64,000 bases of DNA from an uncultured Oscillospiraceae bacterium (lineage in GTDB: Bacteria; Bacillota; Clostridia; Oscillospirales; Oscillospiraceae), in NCBI GenBank assembly GCA_947626345.1, contig CANQSF010000001.1:62001-126000 (forward strand), read 5' to 3'. Shown here one piece after another: positions 1-8,955 of the stretch. How positions within the stretch are numbered: position 1 is the first letter of the stretch; every line of letters begins with the position of its first letter. A program made the position numbers and the translations under genes. The notes under the pieces were generated by a model. That model was not told where the DNA came from. It did no database searches and was given only the letters and a program-made list of their open reading frames with translations.

Positions 1-454
1 CGGTCACATGCTCCGTGACCAGATAGAACGTCCCGTTGGCCTCGAACAGGTCCTGCACGTCCACGACGGCGGACTGCTTCTCCATCTTGGCCAGGATCCG
101 GGCCTCCCGCTCGAAGTTGCTCCGCCCACGCTCAAACGCGCCGATGGCACCGTTGATGTCCGTCATTCTGGCACGCACCTCGGCCGACTGGTCGGCGTCC
201 CGGTCGGCCTGACCGCTGGGAAAGAACTCCTTCACGGACACTCTTTTGCGCAGCAGCAGGTCCCGGCCGATGTAGGTGATACTGGCCTCGTCGTCGTGTA
301 TCACACTGCCCAGGACGTACTTGCCTTCGAGCACCGTGCCCGGCCGCAGATAGGCGGGGGCCGGGACATATTCCGCCGGCCGCCGCCCGCAGGCGAGGCA
401 GACCTCCTCCGTTCCCAGCACCGTCATACAATACGGGCAGTATCGTCTCTCCAT
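1..454 (-). CDS. Zinc-ribbon Ser/Thr protein kinase paralogue, 3' end outside window
   Basis: The first 151 codons of a kinase whose C-terminus lies beyond the window edge. It starts at ATG 454 behind AAAGGAGAG. The N-terminus has a CPYC/CLACG zinc ribbon (Cys 6, 9, 19, 22), then a kinase N-lobe closely matching the next gene upstream in the operon. The ATP-anchoring Lys (VSVKEFF) and helix-C Glu (EREAR) are kept, but the glycine-rich loop that reads GEGGFG in the paralogue is HDDEAS here. Catalytic loop and DFG are outside the window, so activity cannot be judged; a pseudokinase or regulatory kinase is possible. It lies 13 bp after the solenoid kinase gene, so it is probably the distal part of the same operon. 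Confidence 0.85.
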   Translation of the reverse strand, partial: MERRYCPYCMTVLGTEEVCLACGRRPAEYVPAPAYLRPGTVLEGKYVLGSVIHDDEASITYIGRDLLLRKRVSVKEFFPSGQADRDADQSAEVRARMTDINGAIGAFERGRSNFEREARILAKMEKQSAVVDVQDLFEANGTFYLVTEHVT

Positions 455-467
455 AACGCGCTCTCCT

Positions 468-3400
468 TTATTCTTGTTGTTCCGCCGCTTCCTCTTCCAA
501 GGTCATGGGCGGGTTGCCCATGTACATGTCGAAGGGCTTATAGTTCGGGTCCGACTCGTCATGCCACACCACCAGCTTGCCCAGGTTGTCGATAGGCTGG
601 CGCAGATCGATGTTGGCCATACTGAGCTCCATCCTGCCGTAATTGGTGATGCGGACCGTGGCGGCGGACCGGATGGAATGCTCGCCCTCGCCGTTGAAGA
701 TCACGTTGCCCTGGTTGACGAGCCGCGTGGAACCCTCCAGGGACAGATCGCACAGATCCGCTTGCAGTTCGCCGCCCGCCACGTTGACCGTGCAGTCCCG
801 CAGGACCGTGTCGGCCGCGAAGACGAGGCTTCCCGGCTCTTCCTCTCCCGCCTTCGACACGGTGATGTCCGCGCCGGTCAGCTCGCAGTCCGCGCAGACC
901 CGGAAGCATCCGCCGTTCAGACGCAGGCGAAGGCCCTCGGCGGTCAAGCTGCCACCTCTGGGCGGCGTCGCGGCCTCACATTCGGAGACGCTCACGTCCG
1001 CCTCATCCAAGCGGAACGCGTCCAGCCGCGCCGGCATAAAGCTGGCGTTGTTCACGTCTACCGCCGCGCCGGTCAGGTCCAGCGTGCCGCCCTCGGCGAC
1101 AAAGGCGGCGTGGCGCAGCTCCAGCTTCCCGGTCACCTTCAGGGCGCTGCCTGCCGCCAGGCTCAGGTCCACGGTGCCCTCCTGATCGTCCGCGGGGAGC
1201 AGACGCAGGGTGTCCAGCGTCACTGAGCCGCCGGAAAGGACTGCCAGAGACCCGTTCGTCACGGTCAGGCCCTGGCCCCGCAGCACGCCGGTCACATACA
1301 GCGGCGCCGCGATCTCCAAGGGCTCCGCCAAGGTAACGCTGCCCGCCACACAGATGCTCTGGCCGGCCGCGGCCGCCTGGCGCAGGGCCGCCTCGTCCCG
1401 GACGACGACGGCGTCCGCCGGCGGCTGGATCAGCGACGCGGTGTGGGCGATGGCGGTGTTACACTGCTGTCCTTCCGGGACCTCCGCGCTGCCCGGCCCC
1501 GCGACGACGCCAAAGTGCGTGCCGGACAGGACGGCCCTGCCCCGGTTGTATATCTTGTACGCGGTCGGACCGGTGGAGCGGTCCTCAAACACGCCGTCGT
1601 TATAGAGGATGCCGTCGCCGCTGATGCCGAACGGTCCGTCGGCCGTCAGCGTCCCGGCGTTGTAAAACGCGCCGCAGCTCGTGATCGTCGGGCCGTAGAA
1701 GAAGGGGTCCCTGTTCTGAGGATCGGCCCCGGCGAGCTGGCGGGCGGCCAAGGAGCCGAGATTGACCAGCGAGCCCAGGACCTCGAAGTGGTACAGCTCG
1801 GCGGAGCCCAGGTTTATCATGCGCCCTTCCTCCCACAGGCGGGAGATGAGGCCGCCGCCGATGTAAGAGCCGTAGTTGAGCAGCGTGCCGGACTCGAAAT
1901 AGAGCTCGTCGTCCACCGTGTCCTGGCCGCCGGTCTTCATGGAGCCGTAATTGAACACGCGCGCGCCGGGAGCACCGTCGCCGGCGTTGAGCGCGCCCAC
2001 ATAGGTCCCCTCGTTGACGAATGTCACCGGACCCTCCACGCCGTACAGATAGAAGCCCTGCCCCTCTGCGCCCCGCACGGTCACGCCCTCGCTGATCCAG
2101 ACCGTGACCCCGGAGGGGACAAAGACGTCCAGGTCGGTCATGTCCGCGTCGATGGACACGCTTTGCCCGTCATCCAGCGCCCTTTGCAGCTCCTCGGCCG
2201 TCCTTACTGAGACCATATCCGCCGTCTTTTTGGGCGCGGGCAGGAGCATGTCCTGCATGCTGTCGGCCAGATCATCGTTCATAAAGCCGATGTTTGCCCC
2301 GGAATCCATGACGACGGCGGCAAGCTCCAGCGTCTCGCCCGTGACGTCGCCGGCCATATACAGCCGCGTGGCGCTGCCCTCCAGGGTGATGAGTCCCCGG
2401 CAGTCCAATGTGCCGTCCATCTCCACGCTCACGCCGCCGGGCACGGTCAGCCAGTTGGCCCGCAACGTGGCTCCCTTTTTCACCCACAGGGGCTTTTTCA
2501 GTATGTATTCCCCGGCCGCGGAGTCGTTCAGGTCCAGCACCGCGCCCTGCTCCAGGACCACCGCCGTCACGTAGGGGTCCGTCTGCATGGCGTCCATGTC
2601 CGCCCGGCCGTATATCCCGGCGGCCAGGCTCCGCCCCTCGGCGAAGATGGCCGTATCCAGCGCCTCGCCGGCCCCGGGCGCCGGCGCGGGGGAGGGGGTG
2701 GGTTCCGCTGTGACAGCGGGTCCCGCCGCGACGGCCGGCTCGGGCGTGGGCGTCACCGCCGGCTCCGGGGGCAGCACCTCCGCGGCGAACAGCGCGCCTA
2801 TCACAGCCGCCGCGCCCAGCGCCGCCGCGATCACGATCCGCCACCACTTCTTGGGAGGGACCGGGGTGGAGACGTACAGATCCTCATGCAGCTCCTTCAT
2901 GCTCCTGTAGCGATCGCTGGCGGCGTAGCTCAGACCCTTCAGCAGCGCCTGCTCCTGCTTCTCGGACAGGGGCACGCCCATCTTGGTGGGAGGGTGGAGC
3001 TTATCCTTCTCCTTGCGGTCATAGGCGGAGGGCGGCGTCTTGCCGGTCAGACAGTAATAGAGGGTGGCGCAGAAGGCGTACACGTCCGTCCAGGGGCCCT
3101 GGCCCTTGCTCTGGTATTGCTCAGGCGGGGTATAACCCTCCTTTCTGAAGATGGCCTGGGTGCCGTCGCCGTTGGTGTCCCGGGCGCAGCCGAAATCCAG
3201 CAGCCGTACCTGGCTGCCCTCCAGCATGATATTATCCGGGGAGATGTCCCGGTGGATGAGCCCCGCGTCGTGCACCACGGTCAGGGCATTGAACAGCGGC
3301 TCCACCAGCTCCAGCAGCTCCCCCGGCGGGAGCCTGCCGCCCCGCTGGGCCACCAGGTCCTTGAGGGTGATGCCCTCCACGAACTCCATGACGATATAGG

Positions 3401-3818
3401 CGGTGTTGTTGTCCTCGAAGAAGTCCCGCACGCGCACGATGGCGGGCTGCTTCTCCAACAGTGCCAATACCCGTGCCTCGTGCAGAAACCGGTCCTTGCC
3501 CTTCTCGTAGCCCTCGCCCGCGCCGCTTTTGAGCACGTAGACCCAGGTCGAGGAGGCGGCGCTGCGGGAGACCATATCCCGGGGATAAAACTCCTTGATG
3601 GCCACCTTCATGTCCAGCGTCAGGTCCCGGCCCACATAGGTGATGCCGAAGCCGCCCTCGCCCAGCACGCTGCCCACCAGGTATTTGCCCCGCAGCAGCG
3701 TCCCCGGCGGCAGGTGAAACGGCGACGGCTCATATTCTGCCGGCCGTCGCCCGCAGGCGGGACAGACCTCCTCCTGGCCGATGTATGCCATGCAATACGG
3801 GCAGTAACGCTTATCCAC
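468..3818 (-). CDS. Zinc-ribbon Ser/Thr kinase with transmembrane helix and beta-solenoid ectodomain
   Basis: 1116 aa, starting at GTG 3818 behind GGAGGAG. Order of parts: CPYC/CPACG zinc ribbon (6-22), full Hanks-type kinase domain (about 45-315) with GEGGFG loop 53-58, Lys75, HRD 189-191, DFG 208-210 and PPEQY activation segment, a membrane helix about 327-347, an Ala/Pro/Thr-rich linker, then about 700 residues outside the cell. The ectodomain is built of short Gly/Asn-rich turns (NYGS, LVNLGS, NAGTLTADG) typical of right-handed beta-helix folds. Kinase function is clear from the motifs. The ectodomain looks like a sensor or wall-binding module, but no ligand can be named. It lies 32 bp after the tail-anchored kinase gene. 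Confidence 0.92.
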   Translation of the reverse strand: MDKRYCPYCMAYIGQEEVCPACGRRPAEYEPSPFHLPPGTLLRGKYLVGSVLGEGGFGITYVGRDLTLDMKVAIKEFYPRDMVSRSAASSTWVYVLKSGAGEGYEKGKDRFLHEARVLALLEKQPAIVRVRDFFEDNNTAYIVMEFVEGITLKDLVAQRGGRLPPGELLELVEPLFNALTVVHDAGLIHRDISPDNIMLEGSQVRLLDFGCARDTNGDGTQAIFRKEGYTPPEQYQSKGQGPWTDVYAFCATLYYCLTGKTPPSAYDRKEKDKLHPPTKMGVPLSEKQEQALLKGLSYAASDRYRSMKELHEDLYVSTPVPPKKWWRIVIAAALGAAAVIGALFAAEVLPPEPAVTPTPEPAVAAGPAVTAEPTPSPAPAPGAGEALDTAIFAEGRSLAAGIYGRADMDAMQTDPYVTAVVLEQGAVLDLNDSAAGEYILKKPLWVKKGATLRANWLTVPGGVSVEMDGTLDCRGLITLEGSATRLYMAGDVTGETLELAAVVMDSGANIGFMNDDLADSMQDMLLPAPKKTADMVSVRTAEELQRALDDGQSVSIDADMTDLDVFVPSGVTVWISEGVTVRGAEGQGFYLYGVEGPVTFVNEGTYVGALNAGDGAPGARVFNYGSMKTGGQDTVDDELYFESGTLLNYGSYIGGGLISRLWEEGRMINLGSAELYHFEVLGSLVNLGSLAARQLAGADPQNRDPFFYGPTITSCGAFYNAGTLTADGPFGISGDGILYNDGVFEDRSTGPTAYKIYNRGRAVLSGTHFGVVAGPGSAEVPEGQQCNTAIAHTASLIQPPADAVVVRDEAALRQAAAAGQSICVAGSVTLAEPLEIAAPLYVTGVLRGQGLTVTNGSLAVLSGGSVTLDTLRLLPADDQEGTVDLSLAAGSALKVTGKLELRHAAFVAEGGTLDLTGAAVDVNNASFMPARLDAFRLDEADVSVSECEAATPPRGGSLTAEGLRLRLNGGCFRVCADCELTGADITVSKAGEEEPGSLVFAADTVLRDCTVNVAGGELQADLCDLSLEGSTRLVNQGNVIFNGEGEHSIRSAATVRITNYGRMELSMANIDLRQPIDNLGKLVVWHDESDPNYKPFDMYMGNPPMTLEEEAAEQQE

Positions 3819-3850
3819 AGCGGTCTCCTCCTCTTTGTTTCCCGGCGTGG

Positions 3851-4987
3851 TCAGTTGAACAGCAGCAACAGCAGCCCCAGAGCCACCGCCGCCAGCACGG
3901 CCACAAGCAGCTTATTGTCCTTGACGAAGCGCAGGAGCTTCACAAAGAATATGCGGGCAGGGGTCGGACGGGGATTCGGGCCGGGAGGCGTCGGGCCAAG
4001 GTGCGGCATCGCCTCCCGCATGCGCTTGACCCACTGGCGCGCGTTCTGAGGCCGCTCCATCGGCTGGAGCCCCAGACCCCACAGAAGGGCCTGTTCCTCT
4101 GCCGGGGCGATCTTGGCCCCCAGGGCGGAGGGCGGCTTCAGCGGGTCGGGCAGATGGTCGTCCTTGGCGTTGAGCCGGGCGGACGCCGCCGGCGGGAGCT
4201 GGCCCGTGATGCAGTAATAGACGGTGGCGCTCAGGGCGTACACGTCCGTATATTCCTTCTGGCCGTGGCCGGTGTACTGCTCGATGGGCGCGAAGCCCTC
4301 CTTGAGCACCACCGACATGGACCGGCCATCCTCCATGGACCGGGCGCAGCCGAAATCCATCAGCACGCACTGGTCCTCCGGGGTGAGCATGATGTTGTCG
4401 GGGGCGATGTCCCGGTGGAGCAGCTTTGCGTCGTGGACCCTGGCCAGGCTCTCCGCCAGGGGCAGTATCCGCTCCATCAGCCACTCGAAGTCCATGGGCC
4501 CGTTTTTCGCCACCTGATACCGGAGCGTGGCGCCCTTCAGATAGTCCATGACCATGTAGGCGGTGCCGTTGGCGCGGAAGGACCCGATGACCTTCACCAC
4601 CGACGGGATGTTGGCCACCTTTTTCAGCGTCTGGGCCTCCTGGAGAAAGCTTTCCATGCCGTGCTCGTAGGCGCTGCGCTCGCTGGCGGGCGGGACAAGG
4701 GAGCCGTCCGGCGTGCGGCTGGGCTGGCAGAGCATAGGGTAATACTCCTTCACCGCCACCAGCCGGCCCGTACCTGTCTGCTGGCCGATATAGGTGACGC
4801 CGAAGCCGCCGTTGCCCTTGACCAGGCCCAGCACATACCGCTTTTGGGAGGCGGTATCGGCCAGCTCAAAGCCCACAGGCAGGAAGCTGGGGATGTTTTG
4901 GGCGTTCACGTCGCCGCCGCACACGGGGCACGTGGCGGCCCCGTCCCGGATGGCGGTCATACAGCGGGGGCAAAACTGTCCGCCCAT
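3851..4987 (-). CDS. Tail-anchored zinc-ribbon Ser/Thr protein kinase
   Basis: 378 aa. CPRC/CPVCG zinc ribbon at 6-23, then a complete kinase domain: GNGGFG 58-63, Lys80, HRD 191-193, DFG 211-213, APIEQY activation segment. A Pro-rich stretch (331-343) leads to a single hydrophobic helix at the very C-terminus (about 359-377), so the kinase should face the cytoplasm with almost nothing outside. All catalytic residues are present. ATG 4987 follows GGGAGGC and lies 1 bp after the stop of the protease-FHA gene, which indicates co-transcription. It resembles its two neighbours enough to suggest tandem duplication followed by gain of different C-termini. Confidence 0.92.
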   Translation of the reverse strand: MGGQFCPRCMTAIRDGAATCPVCGGDVNAQNIPSFLPVGFELADTASQKRYVLGLVKGNGGFGVTYIGQQTGTGRLVAVKEYYPMLCQPSRTPDGSLVPPASERSAYEHGMESFLQEAQTLKKVANIPSVVKVIGSFRANGTAYMVMDYLKGATLRYQVAKNGPMDFEWLMERILPLAESLARVHDAKLLHRDIAPDNIMLTPEDQCVLMDFGCARSMEDGRSMSVVLKEGFAPIEQYTGHGQKEYTDVYALSATVYYCITGQLPPAASARLNAKDDHLPDPLKPPSALGAKIAPAEEQALLWGLGLQPMERPQNARQWVKRMREAMPHLGPTPPGPNPRPTPARIFFVKLLRFVKDNKLLVAVLAAVALGLLLLLFN

Positions 4988-4988
4988 A

Positions 4989-6356
4989 TCAGACGCCTCC
5001 CTCCTGCATCAGCGTGAAGGACTCGTCGGGAGAGCCGAGGCTTATCACCGCCCCCGGCGCCAGAGGCCGGTTTTCCCCCGGCGCCAGCCGGGAGCCGTTG
5101 ACGTATGTGCCGAAGGTGGAGCCCACGTCCCGTATGTAAGCGACGCCGTTCTCCGCCCACACGCAGCAGTGGTGGAAGCTGACGCCGGGATGGTCCTTGG
5201 GATAGAGCACGGTGCACTGGGACAGGTCGCGCCCTGCCATCAGCTGCGTGCTGCTCAGGGGGAAGCGGCTTCCCGCCAGCACTCCGGCGGTGCCCACCAG
5301 CACAAGAACGGCGGCCTTCTTTCCGCCTTTCTTCCCGCCCTTTTTCCGCAGCACCAGCACCACCGCCACGACCACCGCCGCAGCCACGGCCACGCCGGCG
5401 ACGGCGATCACGATGAGCTTGACGTCCGGTCCCGGGTCCAGGTCGATGTGCAGATTTTCCAGCTCATCCAAGGCGTAGTCCACATAGATGGCGCCCTGGC
5501 TGTTGTCGCCCCAGCCCCAGGTGTTGATGCCCACCACCTGGTCTTTGTCGTTGACCAGCGGGCCGCCGGAGTTGCCGTTGTTGATCTGGGCCCCGTGCTG
5601 GATGATCTTTGTGTTCTTTTCCGAGACCATGGTGGTGAACCGGCTCACCACGCCCTTGGTCAGGGTGCTGCTGTCCACGCTGGCATATATGTTCATATCC
5701 TCATACTCATCCAACGCCGTGATGTCGGAGTCGCCGGGGAAGCCGATGGCGGTCACGCTGTCGCCCACCTTCACGCCGTCCTCCGCCTGCGCCAACGGCA
5801 GCGCCACCCGTCCGGGCACGTCGTTGGCGGCCTGCAGGATCGCGATATCGGGTCCCACCGACGGGGACTGGTAGAGCACCTGGCAGGGCACCGTCCGGCT
5901 GGTGTCTATGGTCAAGGTCCCGTCCGCGTGACTCTTACAGGCGTAGTCGTCCAGAAGGATGCACACGTCGGTGAGCACATATTCCACGTCGTAGTACCGG
6001 GAAGGCAGACCCAGATCTTCCCAGGTGAAGTTGGCGCCGGCTATGTTCAGGATCTCCTGTATATCCATGGTCACGGTATGGTTCGCCACCACATGGCGGT
6101 TGGTGACGAAGATATCCGTCGGCTCCCAGGCCTCGCCCACGCCAAAGGATGACCCGGTCTTGGCGCGCGTCCAGCCTTCAAACAGCATCACTGTCTCCCC
6201 GCCGATATGCAGAGGCAGTCCCTCCTTGACCTCATACTGGGCCAAGACGCGGGCCACGCCCGTTCGTGCGTCGTGTTTCTCTCCGGCGCAGCCTGTCAAC
6301 AGGCACGCCAGCAGCCCCAGCGCGGCCGCCAGGGCGATCCAACGGGTCTTTTTCAT
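4989..6356 (-). CDS. Lipoprotein trypsin-like serine protease fused to a C-terminal FHA domain
   Basis: 455 aa. I chose ATG 6356 because AGGAGG sits 9 bp before it; ATG 6362 would be only 3 bp away, and an open frame further upstream to 6530 has no support. Parts: lipoprotein signal with LLTGC lipobox (Cys23); chymotrypsin-fold protease of the HtrA-like trypsin_2 type with His88 (TNRHVV), Asp170 (PDIAIL) and Ser263 (GNSGGP); membrane helix 313-336; Lys-rich stop-transfer; FHA domain from about 374 (AGRD, SFHHC, STFGTYVNG). The protease should be outside and the phosphothreonine-binding FHA domain inside the cell. It could therefore link external proteolysis or damage to the kinase network. 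Substrate unknown. Confidence 0.88.
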   Translation of the reverse strand: MKKTRWIALAAALGLLACLLTGCAGEKHDARTGVARVLAQYEVKEGLPLHIGGETVMLFEGWTRAKTGSSFGVGEAWEPTDIFVTNRHVVANHTVTMDIQEILNIAGANFTWEDLGLPSRYYDVEYVLTDVCILLDDYACKSHADGTLTIDTSRTVPCQVLYQSPSVGPDIAILQAANDVPGRVALPLAQAEDGVKVGDSVTAIGFPGDSDITALDEYEDMNIYASVDSSTLTKGVVSRFTTMVSEKNTKIIQHGAQINNGNSGGPLVNDKDQVVGINTWGWGDNSQGAIYVDYALDELENLHIDLDPGPDVKLIVIAVAGVAVAAAVVVAVVLVLRKKGGKKGGKKAAVLVLVGTAGVLAGSRFPLSSTQLMAGRDLSQCTVLYPKDHPGVSFHHCCVWAENGVAYIRDVGSTFGTYVNGSRLAPGENRPLAPGAVISLGSPDESFTLMQEGGV

Positions 6357-6376
6357 ATCCATTCCCCTCCTGCTCG

Positions 6377-7111
6377 TCACACGGTCAGCCACAAAGCCAC
6401 CGCGGTGTTGTTGTCGTTGTCGTCCGGGACGCGCCGGTCCAAAATGGACCGCATAGCGTCCAGCCACTGTTCCGGGCCGGAAGCGGCCGCCAGGGTCCGC
6501 TCCATCTCGCTCTCGAACACATACTCCCAAAAGCCGTCGGAGCAGAGCAAAAACGCGTGCCTGCCCCGCTCCAGTTTTTTCTCGCCGCCGTCCGTCGTCA
6601 GCTCGCCCTCTATGCCCAGCGCCCGGTACAGCCGGGCCCGGTCCTCATGGAAGCGTATCTGGTCCATGGTGATCTGCCCCAGGCTCACGGCGATACGGGA
6701 GGCGCTGTGGTCCTTTGTCTGCCAGACCAGCGCCCCGTCCGCGAAGTGGTATATCCTCGTGTCGCCGGCGTAGGCCCACGCCATCCGATCCCCGGCCAGC
6801 GCCAGCACCGCCGCGGTGGATTTCATCCGGCACACGGCCGTCTGCATGGTCAGGATATTTTTGTGGGCCTTTTGCACCAGCGCCGCCAGGGCCTGGCTGT
6901 CCGCGCCGCCGGTCCAGCCGTCCATGATGACGCGCACTGCCTCCCGGGAGGCGGCGTCGCCGCCGCCGTGCCCGCCCAGACCGTCCGCCACCACGGCGCA
7001 CGCGTTGGCGGCGTCCAGCACCCGCACGCTGGCGGAGTCCTCGTTCCGGGGCCGGCCGCCCTGGTCCGTATAGCTTGCCGTCTCGATCAAATCACACGCC
7101 TCCTGTCTCAT
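6377..7111 (-). CDS. Soluble PP2C-family Ser/Thr protein phosphatase
   Basis: 244 aa, from ATG 7111, which overlaps the stop of the preceding phosphatase as ATGA. PP2C motifs in order: RPRNEDS, VVADGLGGHGGG, AGDTRIYHF, CSDGFWEYV and the final DNNTAVALW, giving the metal-binding aspartates of the two-metal site. There is no membrane segment. It should dephosphorylate targets of the neighbouring kinases in the cytoplasm. The frame stays open upstream to 7939, but that part is out of phase with the real upstream gene and is not coding. Confidence 0.92.
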   Translation of the reverse strand: MRQEACDLIETASYTDQGGRPRNEDSASVRVLDAANACAVVADGLGGHGGGDAASREAVRVIMDGWTGGADSQALAALVQKAHKNILTMQTAVCRMKSTAAVLALAGDRMAWAYAGDTRIYHFADGALVWQTKDHSASRIAVSLGQITMDQIRFHEDRARLYRALGIEGELTTDGGEKKLERGRHAFLLCSDGFWEYVFESEMERTLAAASGPEQWLDAMRSILDRRVPDDNDNNTAVALWLTV

Positions 7112-8307
7112 GCCTCCGGGCCGCATTCGAGAATGACGGCCGTATAATTGTCCTGGTTGACGTAGCCCTTGGCGGCGATGGCCTGCCCAAGGCGGGCGGC
7201 CGCCGTTTCCGCCGAGCCGTCCAGCAGGGTCTGCATCTCCGCCGGCGTCAGGGCGTTGTACACCCCGTCGCTCATCAGGATGAATTTGTCTCCGGGCACA
7301 ATCTTCACCGGCTCCGCCGGTATATCTGCGTATTTCAGCGTGCCCATGCCCAGGTAGCTGACGAGCCCGCCGCCCTCGCTGTTGCCGTAAGCCTCCGCGG
7401 CGGTCATCTCGCCGTTGACGCTCCGCAACGCCAGCTCGTTGGCGTACACGTGCTCCCGGTTCAGCAGCACCAGAGCGCCGCCGCGCAGCAGATAGATATG
7501 GCTGTCGCCCACGGTGAGGTAGTAGAACCGGCCGCCGCGGATCAGCCCCAGCAGCAGCGTGGTACCGCCCTTGCGGTAGTTGGCCGGCCCCAGCACCCGG
7601 TTCACAGCCTGGGTGGCCCGTCTGGCCAGCGTCAGCAGCAGCTGTGCCGGCTGTTCCGTGCCGGTGGACACGGCGAACCCCTCCAGCGCGGCCTCCACGG
7701 CCGCGGCGCTCAGCTTTTCGCCGTCGCTGAGACCGCCCATGCCGTCCGCCACCACGGCCAGAAGGCCCTGTCGGCCCAGCTCGGCGGGGTCGGACACGGC
7801 CAGGCAGTCCTGCTGGTACTGCCTGGCGCCCTGCTCGTGGACCCGCCCGACGCGGACGCCCGGCTCGGGGAGGTCCGTTTTCCGCTTTCGGCGGCGCAGG
7901 AGAAGGACGATATTGCTGACCAGAAGCCCCAGCGCGCACGCGCCCAGCGCGATGCTCAGCCAGGGGGAGGCCAGCCAGCCCGGAAGGTCGGCCGCTCCCC
8001 CGGCAGTTTCCTTTGGGGCGGGAGCGGGGGAGGCGGTCAGTTCTGTCGTCTCGGCGGGCGCCTCCGTCGCCGCGGGGGCGGCCGTCCCCGCGGCCGCGCC
8101 GGACGGGGCGGGGGACGCCGTGGCCTCCGCCTTGTCCGCGGCATCCTTCGCCGCCTGAAGAACGTCCGCCGGCAGGCCGTCCTCGCCCTCCCCCTGGTCG
8201 GGAAGGAGGGGCGTTCCGGTGGGCGCGGGCGTTCCGGCGGGCACGGGCGTCATAGCCGCCCCCGCGGCCCCTTCTTCCTCCTGGGCGACCAGCAGTCGGT
8301 CAGTCAT
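7108..8307 (-). CDS. Membrane-bound PP2C-family Ser/Thr phosphatase with Ala/Pro-rich N-terminal region
   Basis: 399 aa, from ATG 8307 inside the last codons of the upstream FHA gene (8 bp overlap). Residues 1-110 are low-complexity Ala/Pro/Thr/Glu. A hydrophobic helix (about 118-136, ending in RRRKRK) is followed by a complete PP2C domain: ARQYQQD, VVADGMGG, KGGTTLL, VGDSHIYLL, LMSDGVYN, DNYTAVI. The Arg/Lys cluster after the helix predicts a cytoplasmic phosphatase domain and an external disordered N-terminus. Having one soluble and one anchored phosphatase beside three kinases suggests separate pools of substrate. Confidence 0.9.
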   Translation of the reverse strand: MTDRLLVAQEEEGAAGAAMTPVPAGTPAPTGTPLLPDQGEGEDGLPADVLQAAKDAADKAEATASPAPSGAAAGTAAPAATEAPAETTELTASPAPAPKETAGGAADLPGWLASPWLSIALGACALGLLVSNIVLLLRRRKRKTDLPEPGVRVGRVHEQGARQYQQDCLAVSDPAELGRQGLLAVVADGMGGLSDGEKLSAAAVEAALEGFAVSTGTEQPAQLLLTLARRATQAVNRVLGPANYRKGGTTLLLGLIRGGRFYYLTVGDSHIYLLRGGALVLLNREHVYANELALRSVNGEMTAAEAYGNSEGGGLVSYLGMGTLKYADIPAEPVKIVPGDKFILMSDGVYNALTPAEMQTLLDGSAETAAARLGQAIAAKGYVNQDNYTAVILECGPEA

Positions 8308-8902
8308 CCTTTTTCCCCCAGCTGAAGTGCTCTCCGCACAGACCCAGGAACACCAGCCCCGTGGCGCCGATGGTGATGCGGTCGTAGTTGTGCAGTTCGG
8401 TGGATCTGAGCACCGGCGCGCCGTTGAGCCGCAGCAGGTTCTTGCCGTCCACATGGTCTATGAAGAACAGGTTGGACTCGTCGTCGAACACAACGGTGGA
8501 ATCCCGGTGGCCGGAGATGTTCATGTCGCCCCGGATGATGACGTCGCCGTCCTCCCGGCCGATGTAGTTATAGCTGACGTGCAGGGGGTAGTCCTGCCCG
8601 CGGCAGGGCCCGCTCACCGCCACCAGCCAGCCCACCACCGCGTTGCTGGGGGTGTTCTTCTCGCCGAAGGGTTTTGTGGGCTCAAAAGGCTCGATGGGAT
8701 CATCTGGGCCCCAGCCGCCGGCCTTGGGCGGTCTGGTCTCGCCGCCGGCGCTTTTTTTGCCGGCGTTGGGGTCGCCGGTGGGGCCAAAGTCGCCCTTCTT
8801 CCCGGGCCCGCAGTCGGGGCAGTAGGCGTGCCTGCGGGCGTCATAGGAGTTGCCGCAGTTGGGGCAGTACACAAATCCGGATTTTGCAGACAGGTCAGGC
8901 AT
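8300..8902 (-). CDS. Zinc-ribbon FHA-domain protein
   Basis: 200 aa, from ATG 8902 with GGAGG nine bases before it. The N-terminus carries a CPNC/CPDCG zinc ribbon (Cys 13, 16, 28, 31) like those on the kinases, then a Gly/Pro-rich linker and an FHA domain (about 100-195: IGREDGD, NISGHRDSTVVF, DGKNLLRLNGAPV). FHA domains bind phosphothreonine peptides, so this is a likely reader or scaffold for kinase substrates. The shared ribbon type on kinases and FHA protein hints at a common docking partner, but that is inference. Confidence 0.88.
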   Translation of the reverse strand: MPDLSAKSGFVYCPNCGNSYDARRHAYCPDCGPGKKGDFGPTGDPNAGKKSAGGETRPPKAGGWGPDDPIEPFEPTKPFGEKNTPSNAVVGWLVAVSGPCRGQDYPLHVSYNYIGREDGDVIIRGDMNISGHRDSTVVFDDESNLFFIDHVDGKNLLRLNGAPVLRSTELHNYDRITIGATGLVFLGLCGEHFSWGKKDD

Positions 8903-8955
8903 TGTTTTTTTCCTCCAATTATTTTTAATAAGTTTTGACTTTGGTTTGCGGCCGT

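Noticed and set aside
4989..6530. 513-aa start for the protease-FHA protein
   Set aside because: The extra 58 residues lie in the end of the phosphatase gene, have no ribosome site and would hide the lipoprotein signal.
7112..7939. N-terminal extension of the soluble PP2C gene to 7939
   Set aside because: It runs out of phase through the other PP2C domain; ATG 7111 with ATGA coupling is the natural start.
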